The position numbers were made by a program, and so were the translations under genes. Positions 25,391 through 33,364 of a stretch of 64,000 nucleotides of DNA are shown here, in pieces; the first letter of the stretch is position 1, and each line of letters starts with the position of its first letter. The stretch covers positions 18,601-82,600 of the forward strand of contig SNVD02013612.1 of assembly GCA_013180625.2 (NCBI GenBank), given 5' to 3'. This DNA comes from Boswellia sacra (taxonomy: Eukaryota > Streptophyta > Magnoliopsida > Sapindales > Burseraceae). The notes beneath the pieces were generated by a model that saw only the letters and a program-made list of their open reading frames with translations, was not told where the DNA came from and ran no database searches.

Positions 25391-26792
25391 TGATAGGTGT
25401 CTATTTATGTATCATTTTCATATCAATTCATCTATGTTTCTTTGCTATAATCCTTGGTATTTTTATGTTTTTGTGTGGTTTTGATGTTTGTAGGAGTTTT
25501 GGAGGAACTTGCACAAAAATGGAGTAAAACCCTTCATTTTCACCTCTGCTAGTCAACCATCTTCTCGGATTTAATTGTATTGATATACAATGAACCGGAT
25601 AACATGTTATATACCGTTGGAAAGCTCTCGAAGTCTATTTTCTAGAGAAATTTACGATTCATAAATCCATTCAGTGTACCAAAAGTTATAATCAAAACAG
25701 TGTGAGAAGTATAGAAATGTAATTCTACAAATCACTGTAGCATGTATAATACGGGACACTGTAGCAGGTTACTGTAGCAGAGTATTTAAACACATTTTAG
25801 GGTTTTATTTTGATAACTTGAAGAGGGGAAAACGTGGGAGGAGGCTGCATTTTCTGGATTTCTCTCATCCTTTGGAGTTCTTGAAGGAGAAAGAAGATTT
25901 TGAAAGAGGAGGAACTACAATTTCAAGAAGATTCATCTACAAAGAAGATTTTCAAAGAATTTCCTAAGTTCTTTCTTTCCTTTTCAATTCTGGAATTTCT
26001 CTGTATTGTATTTGTTATTCTGATTGAATATGTGTAACTAAATCTGAAATGGTTGAGGGTGATTTCAAAGCCCTTGATATGGATTTTGTGAGTTGATTGT
26101 GTAAGAAATTGTTATCCAATTCTCTAATTGAAGTTGCTTGTATTTTCCCATATCTAATGCTTATGATTGCTTGCTGATTGTATTTGGAATGACCAACTGA
26201 ATATAATCTGGTTGTTGTCTATTGCTAGACTAGAAATCTTGATCCGTAATTGTCTTGAATTTCTAATCCTTAGTAGCAAAATTGTGATCAGAGATTGCAA
26301 TTGGAGACTACAACCTAAGTTAAATAATCCGAGCTTGTGTGTTTATTGCTTAGATCAACCTATATTTCTTATCGTACTGCATCCATTGAATTAAATTTAG
26401 AGAGCTTGTTCTAGGTTGTTTAATGGATAGAGATTAAATAAAGAGCCTGTTTTATTTAACAACAAAGTAAGGAAAGATTGGGATAACAGAGCTTGTTGTT
26501 ATCTACGGTTGATAATTTCAATGGTGTAATTGGTTGTTATTTTGTGGTAGAGAATGATCCCTTAACCAGATTTCCATCAGCGATTAATTCTCACTTCAAT
26601 TAAGTTTGCATTGTGTTATTCTTTATTTGCATTAATATTTCATCTAGTTAATCAATCAACAAAACCCCCCGTTTATTCTGTTTTTGCTGTAAAATAACAA
26701 ATTCAATTAGAATCAATCCTCGTAGGAACGATATCTTACTCATCACTTTATTACTTGTGCGACTAGTACACTTGCTAGTTTTGAACGCATCA
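25391..26792 (+). repeat. 5' LTR of the cargo-carrying gypsy element
   Basis: 1,402 bp, TG...CA. It contains three CTGTAGCA copies (about 25733-25780) just upstream of a TATA-like TATTTAAA at about 25783. It aligns along its length with 33365-35407 once the hAT insertion there is removed. The 75-codon open stretches near 26,167 and 34,782 recur only because the LTRs are copies. Confidence 0.9.
25733..25790 (+). promoter_or_regulatory. Predicted LTR promoter: triple CTGTAGCA and TATA-like box
   Basis: CACTGTAGCA, CACTGTAGCA and TACTGTAGCA occur within about 45 bp, followed by AGTATTTAAAC. In the 3' LTR the same place reads AGTATATAAAC, a better TATA box, so the 5' copy may be weakened. Transcription from here would produce the genomic RNA that includes the cargo. 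Confidence 0.5.
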
Positions 26793-26798
26793 AGTTTT

Positions 26799-26816
26799 TG
26801 GCGCCGTTGCCGGGGA
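26799..26816 (+). other. Primer-binding site (tRNA-Asp)
   Basis: TGGCGCCGTTGCCGGGGA is complementary to the 3' end of plant tRNA-Asp including CCA. It lies 6 bases after the 5' LTR. Confidence 0.85.
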
Positions 26817-26906
26817 TTGAATTTCTAATCGATTTGTTGTTTTGTTTATATTGTTAATTCCTATTTTTGTTTGTTTTTCTTTTCTGATTATTTGTGTTTA
26901 GGCAAC

Positions 26907-28880
26907 ATGGCAGTAAACTTCCAACAATTCAGTAGCCAATTTGAGCCGCAATTACATTAGAGTGTAAATGATGTAAGCACTCAGAACATTGAACAACAAC
27001 TTTCTGAGCTAACTTCTCTTGTGGAAAACATGGCTGTAGGAGATATGCAGAAATCTTATGAATGTGACGTATATTCTACCATGGAGCATCCAATCGACAT
27101 GTATCCAACTTTACAAGAAGAATATATGGAACAAGCCAATGCCATGGTGGATTTCCAGGACAAACAAGACAATGGTATGATCCTTTCTCTAACACTTACA
27201 ATGCTGGATGGGAAGATCACCATAATTTCAATTACTGGAATCATCAACCAATCACTCCAAATGTGATACCAAATCGGCCAAAAAGTTTCAATCAACCTAG
27301 AGTGCAGCAACCATTTCAAATGCAACCACCACCAATGCCACAACCAGCACCACAACCAGCTCCAGAAAACTCAGGTATGTCACTCCAAGATATTGTTAAT
27401 GCACTTGCCACTAACACAATGCAATTTCAGCAGGAAACTGGGGCAAGTATCCAAAACCTGGCAAATCAAATGGGACAATTGGCTACTAGTATGAGCAAAT
27501 TCGAGGGCCAAGGGTCAGAAAAATTATCTTCTCAAACGGTGATCAATCCAAGAGAGAATGCTTGTGTGATAACTTTGCAAAATGGAGAGCAATTAGATGT
27601 CCTGCCAAAGAAATCACAAACTGATGAAGAAGATGATACCACTTCCACCATGAACAAGACATCATCCTCTAAGGTAAGTCTTAAAACTGCTATTCCTTCT
27701 TATGTTACTCCTCCACCTTTTCCTAGCAGATTGGCAAAATTGAAGAAGGAGGATCAAGAACAAGAAATCCTGGAAACTTCTCACAAAATTGAGGTAAATA
27801 TACCACTTTTGGATTCTATCGAGCAAGTACCTCATTATACAAAACGTCTCAAGGAGTTATGCACCACCAAGAGAAATTTAAAAGGGAATGAGAAAGTAAG
27901 TATGGGGGAAAATGTTTCAATTGTACTACAAAGAAAAATTCCTCCGAAATGCAATGATCCAGGTACGGTCACCATTCCATGCACCATTGGTAAAACCAAG
28001 TTTGAAAGAGCTATGTTAGATTTAGGAGTATCTATTAATGTCATGCCATTTATTTATGCTTCTTCAAATCTTGGACCTTTTGCAAAAAATGGTATTACCA
28101 TTTAGTTTGCTGATCATTTTAATGCATATCCCAAAAGAGTTGTGGAAGATGTGCTTGTGCAGGTGAATCAATTGGTTTTTTCAGCAGACTTCTATGTCCT
28201 TAAAATAGAGAATGAGACATCTCCTAATCCAACACCGATTCTTTTAGGGAGACCATTCTCGAAAACTGCTAGAATCAAGATTGATGTTCATGATGGCACT
28301 CTCACCATAGAGTTTGATGGCAAGGTTATCCGTTTCAATATTTTTGAGGCAATGAGGTACCCTAGTAACTTACATTCTGTTTTTGCAGTTGACGTTATAG
28401 ATTCTTTGGCACAATAATGTTTTGAGTTAACTCGCAAGAATGGATTAGATGTAGCTATTAGTGAGCACATAGGGACAGAAATTCTAAGGAATCAAGAATT
28501 TTTATACAAGTGTCCAAACAAATGGAGGAAGCTGTGGCAAGCTTAGATGAGATCATAGCTATAACCACAAACAGGTATGATGTTTTGTACATTGAATTGC
28601 CTTTATCTAATGAGAAACTTCTTCCTTCTGTGATGAAAGCCAATACCTTGGAGCTTAAGCCACTTCCAGATTATTTGAAGCATGTGTTCTTGGGTGACAA
28701 AGATCCTTTGCCAATGACAATAGAAATGGGCCTTGCACCACTAAAAGAAGAGAAACGCGTCCGAGTACTTAGAGATCACAAATAGCTATTGGGTGGATGA
28801 TTGCTGACATCCAAGGTCCAGCCATATGCATGGACCGTATCTTGTTAGAAGAAGGATCCAAGCCCATTAGTGAAGCACAG
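26907..28880 (+). pseudogene. Degenerate gag-protease of the gypsy element, truncated at the start of reverse transcriptase
   Basis: An ATG at 26907 begins a frame with an early stop at about 26958. The same frame then holds a gag zinc-knuckle remnant (near 27,060-27,110) in which two of the three expected Cys are Tyr. A frameshift near 27,180 leads into a Pro/Gln-rich gag C-terminus and the aspartic protease (28,010-28,060). There the active-site region reads DLGVS instead of the usual D-(S/T/L)-G-A. A TAG at about 28,103 replaces an expected Gln codon; the protease continues downstream through ILLGRPF and IDVHDGTL until another stop near 28,416. The frame is recognisable again up to the first reverse-transcriptase residues (about 28,800-28,910). 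No active product is expected. Confidence 0.85.
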
Positions 28881-29003
28881 CGGAGATTGGACCCTCCCAT
28901 GATGAAACCAACATCGGACTGAGGACGTTAAACCAAGCGCTTATTGGGAGGCAACCCAATGTTTTTGAAAAATAAATAAAAGAAAAGAAAAAAATAAAAT
29001 AAG
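28881..29003 (+). other. Deletion junction and conserved post-pol block
   Basis: Recognisable reverse-transcriptase sequence stops after about 28,910 and is followed at once by AAGCGCTTATTGGGAGGCAA (28936-28955). In Athila-type elements this block normally comes after pol, kilobases downstream. The missing piece is the bulk of reverse transcriptase, RNase H and integrase. Confidence 0.65.
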
Positions 29004-29245
29004 GTAATAATGATCGATTTTTGTGTGTCGAGGAGATTCCTTTTGTAGGCCATCAAATTGATCAGGTTTTATCTCTCTTTGCCATCTGTCTTATTTGTTT
29101 TTTATATTTTTTTACTTGTTTTTTACTTTTGTTTGCTATTGTGTTGTTATCTCTTTTATGTGTCTTTAGTTTCGTTTCTGCTCTTTTCTTTTCCTTCCTT
29201 TTGTTAATTTGATTATTCTGTGCTTTGAGCTCATTTGTGCAACAG
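29004..29245 (+). other. Candidate intron upstream of the first cargo gene
   Basis: AAG|GTAATA at 29004 and a T-rich tract ending GTGCAACAG at 29245 bracket 242 bp of U-rich, intron-like sequence. Splicing here would shorten the leader in front of the ATG at 29365. Env-like genes of plant gypsy elements are often reached by splicing. This is a sequence-only prediction. Confidence 0.4.
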
Positions 29246-29364
29246 CTTGAGGAAACATCCAAACGGGAGCTGAAGTCATTGCTTGAAGGTTTGAAACGTG
29301 CATATTTTGGAGAAAAACAAAATCAATCGCATTATCGGTAATAGCTCTCCTTTTCTCCTCTTCA

Positions 29365-29844
29365 ATGGATGCCGATATCTTTCTGTCGAACATTCGTAAA
29401 TATTTCCCTTCACTTCCTCAAAATGCTGTGTCCAAAATTTATAAAGTACGGATGAATAGACTTTGGGCGTTGATGCTCCTAAATGTGCCTGCTGATATCC
29501 GATGGCTTATCGAAGCCAAGGTGAGATTGTCCGGTGAGCCGGACATTAATCTCGCAAAATACATGACTGGTCTAGGAAAGAGCTACTACGCCAAGAGGCG
29601 AAGAGCGAAAAGGTTACAAGTATGTTATAAATGTGCTAGATGGAATTGTAACCAGACTTGTCGTTCATTAGGTTTTGTATCCAGGAATAGAGAAGATAAA
29701 CTTTCATTTATTAAGAATGGTTTGAGTAATGAGTCGCTGGATAATGTTTTGTTAACTCTCGAGTCACATTCTTGTGGACTTGTTCAGCGTGAATTGCTTA
29801 ATCTTGGACACAATTTCGTGATGAATTGCAGTGTTATAGTCTAG
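29365..29844 (+). CDS. Cargo ORF 1: basic Cys4 protein resembling plant-virus nucleic-acid-binding proteins
   Basis: 159 residues, uninterrupted, in a good start context. A helical N-terminal half leads to a basic patch (Lys72-Arg83, including KRRRAKR), then C87-C90-C95-C99 in a CX2CX4CX3C pattern, then a charged stretch containing KLSFIKNG (112-119). A G-K/R-S-x-x-A-K-R-R-R-A block followed at once by a Cys cluster and then a conserved Lys/Phe/Gly stretch is the layout of the small 3'-proximal nucleic-acid-binding proteins of Betaflexiviridae (carla-, viti-, tricho-, allexiviruses). Several of those suppress RNA silencing. I see the layout; the relationship is from recognition, not a search, and the function is inferred. 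It is not a known gag, pol or env part. The ATG follows a short remnant (29,246-29,340) that resembles the protease-RT linker. Alternatives: a host zinc-finger fragment or an element-specific protein. Confidence 0.6.
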   Translation: MDADIFLSNIRKYFPSLPQNAVSKIYKVRMNRLWALMLLNVPADIRWLIEAKVRLSGEPDINLAKYMTGLGKSYYAKRRRAKRLQVCYKCARWNCNQTCRSLGFVSRNREDKLSFIKNGLSNESLDNVLLTLESHSCGLVQRELLNLGHNFVMNCSVIV

Positions 29845-30146
29845 GGAATCTGACTAAAAACGATCCTGTTTGCCAGTTAATAAGAAAACTGGATGGGAAG
29901 CAAATCCCCGACTCATAGAAGGCGTTTCAGCCGTTACTGGACGTAAAACCAGAGGAAGATGTGAGCCACAATCACACTACTTGTATATTTGAATGTGTGT
30001 TGTTGTTGTCGAATTTTATTTCTTTCTTGTTTCGTTTGATCTGATTATCAATGTTGTTTTTGTGTTGTTGTTGTTTGTTGATTTTGTTTGTTTTAATTTC
30101 AAGTTTTCTTTTTGACAAACCATATGACTACCCCATGACATAAGCA
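29845..30146 (+). other. Spacer after cargo ORF 1
   Basis: Another frame stays open from about 29,812 to 29,918, so ORF 1 may once have been longer and lost its C-terminus by a frameshift. The remainder (29,990-30,120) is T/G-rich non-coding sequence. Confidence 0.3.
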
Positions 30147-30450
30147 CACGTGGGAGACAAGTGTGGAGGTTTTGTCAACCTCCGCCGAAAGTATATCTTT
30201 ACTTTTCATGCTTCACGTGGGAGACAATGTGGAGGTTTTGTCAACCTCCGTCGAAAGTATATCTTTACTTTTCATGCTTCACATGAGACAAGTGTGGCGG
30301 TTTTGTCAAACCCCACCGAAAGTATATCTCCATTTTTCATGTTTCACATGGGAGACAAGTGTGTAGGTTTTGTCAAACCTCGCCGAAAGCATATCTAATT
30401 TTTTCAAATCTTGGGGTGATAAATCTTCATCGAGTAACCCCCACCGAAAT
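30147..30450 (+). repeat. Tandem array of hairpin-forming ~65-bp repeats before the LOG gene
   Basis: Four units begin near 30147, 30214, 30280 and 30346. Each has the order CAC(G/A)TG...GAGACAA, GTGTGG, a hairpin around loop TTGTC, then CCGAAAG(T/C)ATATCT. Units 1 and 2 have a perfect 7-bp stem (GGAGGTT/AACCTCC, 30165-30183 and 30231-30249). Units 3 and 4 change stem bases but keep pairing around TGTC. A fifth, longer-loop hairpin (GGGGT ... AACCCCC, 30413-30442) ends in the same CACCGAAA. Units 1 and 2 contain the palindrome CACGTG. The spurious open frames across the array are a by-product. Confidence 0.8.
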
Positions 30451-30602
30451 TATGTGCCCATGTGTCAAATTTGAGAGTTTTACGTGTGTATATATCCATT
30501 CTCCATATTTTCAAATGTCATTATTATAACCTGTCTTACACTTGAAAAGCATATTACCTAACGTGCATCATTGTCTTACACAAGGTTAGAGCACTTGTAG
30601 AA

Positions 30603-31217
30603 ATGGAGAAAACACCAATTCGGCGATTCCAAAATATATGCGTATTTTGTGGATCGCAATTTGATAAAAATGGAGAGTTTACAACAGCAGCTCTTGATCT
30701 TGGTAGGACATTAGCTGCGAGGGGTATTCATTTGATTTATGGAGGGGGTAGTCTTGGGTTAATGGGGTGTGTGTCGACAGCTGCATCCTTAGGAGGAAGC
30801 AAAGTTCTCGGCATTATCCCTAAACCATTAGCTGTACGAGATATCGTAGGCAACACCATGGGGGAAGAGTTACAGGTTTCTAGTATGCATGAGCGTATTG
30901 CACATATGGTCATTAAATCTGATGCATTTATAGCTTTGCCCGGTGGTTATGGTACATTAGAGGAGATATTTCAAATCACCTCTTGGGCACAGCTAAACAT
31001 CCATCGGAAACCCATTGGTTTGTTAAATGTCAATAATTTTTTTGATGGTTTGTTGTCTTTTCTTGATCAAGCAGTAGAAAAAACTTCATCTCACAGTCTG
31101 GTTACAGCTGCAGGGGAGTTAATTGACAAACTACAAGAATTCGTCTATTCGCCTGATCCAACAATGGCTCGGATAGATTGGTTTGGAGAAGGCAATAAAA
31201 GGCGTAACTGGATTTAA
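30603..31217 (+). CDS. LOG: Cargo ORF 2: LOG-type cytokinin riboside 5'-monophosphate phosphoribohydrolase, intronless
   Basis: 204 residues in a single exon, start AGAAATGG. LOG enzymes hydrolyse cytokinin riboside monophosphates to active free-base cytokinin plus ribose 5-phosphate. The Rossmann-like lysine-decarboxylase/LOG fold is recognisable throughout: ICVFCGS at 12-18, YGGGSLGLMG at 46-55, IPK at 72-74, SMHERIAHM at 94-102 with the conserved Arg98, and PGGYGTLEE at 113-121. Length fits plant LOGs (about 210-220) with a diverged C-terminus. Host LOG genes have several introns, so this is probably a processed copy acquired through RNA. It diverges from typical LOGs at positions such as RIAHM (usually RKAEM) but keeps the catalytic set. 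Transcription would come from the LTR; translation this far downstream needs splicing or an internal promoter. Confidence 0.85.
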   Translation: MEKTPIRRFQNICVFCGSQFDKNGEFTTAALDLGRTLAARGIHLIYGGGSLGLMGCVSTAASLGGSKVLGIIPKPLAVRDIVGNTMGEELQVSSMHERIAHMVIKSDAFIALPGGYGTLEEIFQITSWAQLNIHRKPIGLLNVNNFFDGLLSFLDQAVEKTSSHSLVTAAGELIDKLQEFVYSPDPTMARIDWFGEGNKRRNWI

Positions 31218-32519
31218 CCTCCATCTGTAATCTCTATTTGCTGGTTTGCTTCGTTTTTGTTTGCTTTCTTTTTAGTGTGTTTATTTGAGATTTTTCATGT
31301 CATTTCTTTTGAGTTTTTTTCAGGTTATTTCTTTCGCCCCAGGTAATATTTTCTAATCTCGGTTTTAGAGTGGTGGCTTAAAAAGTTCAAGTTCTCTTGA
31401 AACGCATTCTGGATCTCTTCAATCCATAATGGCTGAATAAGGAGGCTAACTTCTAAACTTTTTAGACCCATTCTAACTAATTGTTTTTGTTTGCTGACTT
31501 GTTGGACTTTGTTATTTTATGAGTAAGTTTAGTTTTGTGTAATTTAGAGTTGTTATGTGTTTTTGTCTTTATCAGTTTCGATTAAAAAAAAAAATTGTGG
31601 AAAAACCTGAGAATGGCAGAATATGGGGTTTCCTTAACCCTTGAAACGCATTCTTCCTTAATAAATCTGTAGTTTGTTTATTTCATGTTGTTTGAAGTGT
31701 CTTGTTTCTTGTTTTGTTCTTTCATAATAAAGGTATATAGGCTGGAAACCTTAAGTCTGCGGGCTACTGGTCCTAAGGATTGTTGAAATATACAATCTTG
31801 ACTCAGGTGTAACAACGCCACGTACCTCTTTTCTTGCATTTTGTGGGTCGATGATAAGATAATGATTGAATTAAGAATAACTCTTGGAAAATGATAAATG
31901 ATGCATGGATCTGTGTGCTTGAAATGTTTATTGTTTTCGCTTTGCTTTTGATTCCTTGCACAACATTGAGCACTGAGCTATTATCACTGAGTTATTTGTT
32001 CACTTAGAGAAAGTTTATGTAATTTAAGTGTTTCTTCAGATTTCAATGAATTCTAGAACTTGTTTGATGGTCACTCGAGGCGAAATCCTAGACTGTGCAA
32101 CATTAGGGAAATGATATAGGCCATCTTTAGACCGTTTGAGCCTTAATAGCCAACCTTTATTAAAATTGATCCCTAGTTACCCCTTTGAGCCTCTGTAAGC
32201 CTTTTGTTTTTTTCTTGTTAACTCACTAAAAGATTTCCTAACCTTAAATGAATTTTTTTTCGAACAGTTTATCCATTCCCTATAAGCATGTAGATCATTC
32301 ACGATTACATTTTGAGCTATGTTTTGGTTTTGGGAAGTTAGAGGAGGTTGGGTTGTGTCATGAGCAATGCAAGTAAGTTTTATTGTGTTTGTAAAAAAAG
32401 AAAAAGAAAAAGAAAAAGAAAAAAAGAAAAAAAGAAAAAAGCCAATCTGTACTTATTGTCCACATATTTACACATTGGGGACAATGGGTTGTTTAAGTGT
32501 GGGGGAGGGGAAGTGTAAT

Positions 32520-32550
<31 letters not shown>

Positions 32551-33350
32551 AAAAAGAACAAAAGAAGAAGAATAAGAGATCTATACCCTTAAGTGTTCTT
32601 AAAAAAAATGAAACAACAAAGTGTGGGGGTGTAGTTTTCTTTTATTTTCTAAAAAAAAAAGAAAAATAGAAAAAAAAGAACAAAAGAGAACAAAAGAAGA
32701 AGAATAAGAGATCTATACCCTTAAGTGTTCTTAAAAAAAATGAAACAACAAAGTGTGGGGGTGTAGTTTTCTTTTGTTTTCTAAAAAAAAAAAGATTTAG
32801 TGTTCTAAATAAGTTTGAGGGAGTAACCTGGTGAATTGAAATGAAGTTGTGTTATAGGGTTGAGCTCTACATAGTCTTGAATGATTTATGTGTTTGTGGG
32901 TGATTTGAGCCAAATTATTATCCTTTATCATACCTTCACCCAAGCCAAACGTTACAAGCTTAATAAAGCCCTACTTGATCTTTGGTGTTGTGCATGTCTA
33001 CATTAGTGGAGAGTGACTTGAAAAGCAGTCCTATGGAGTTCATTTATACACACATCTTCAATATTAAATATGATTCATTTTTATGCATAAACTCATCCGG
33101 TTACAAGTGATTAGGTGAGAATGGCTCTACACACACACACTTGAGGAATTGAAGTGAAGCGAAACTAATCTTTGTAATGAGATTCTTGATCAAGTGCATT
33201 ATTTTGAAGTTTTCCTTGGGTTATAATTAAGTACAATCTTTGAGGCCTATTTGCAAGTTAAAACATGTGTGTTTTAATTTTTTCTTTGAATCTTTTTCGA
33301 TTTAGTTTTGTTTCATATCGTCGTAGTTGCTCGAGGACTAGCAAAGTTTA
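31218..33350 (+). other. Non-coding 3' region of the gypsy element
   Basis: About 2.1 kb with no gene. It contains A-rich tracts (32,393-32,440; 32,518-32,565; 32,650-32,695) and a 132-bp direct duplication (starting at 32,572 and 32,704, both containing GAGATCTATACCCTTAAGTG). A secondary polypurine-like motif TTTAAGTGTGGGGGAGGGG is at about 32,490. These are usual for Athila-type tails. Confidence 0.7.
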
Positions 33351-33364
33351 AGTGTGGGAGAATT
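33351..33364 (+). other. Polypurine tract
   Basis: AGTGTGGGAGAATT lies directly before the TG of the 3' LTR, as expected for plus-strand priming. Confidence 0.75.

Noticed and set aside
26167..26394. 75-codon frame present in both LTRs (also 34782-35009)
   Set aside because: Conservation is explained by LTR duplication at insertion; substitutions between copies show no coding bias and there is no domain.
30150..30398. Two overlapping repetitive frames (82 and 67 codons)
   Set aside because: Generated by tandem ~65-bp repeats that happen to lack stops; the constraint visible is on hairpin pairing, not on codons.
30147..30450. CRISPR-like array
   Set aside because: Repeats are contiguous and diverged with no unique spacers, and the setting is a plant retroelement.
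32367..32669. Lys/Glu-rich 100-codon frame
   Set aside because: Low-complexity A-rich tracts in the non-coding tail of the gypsy element.
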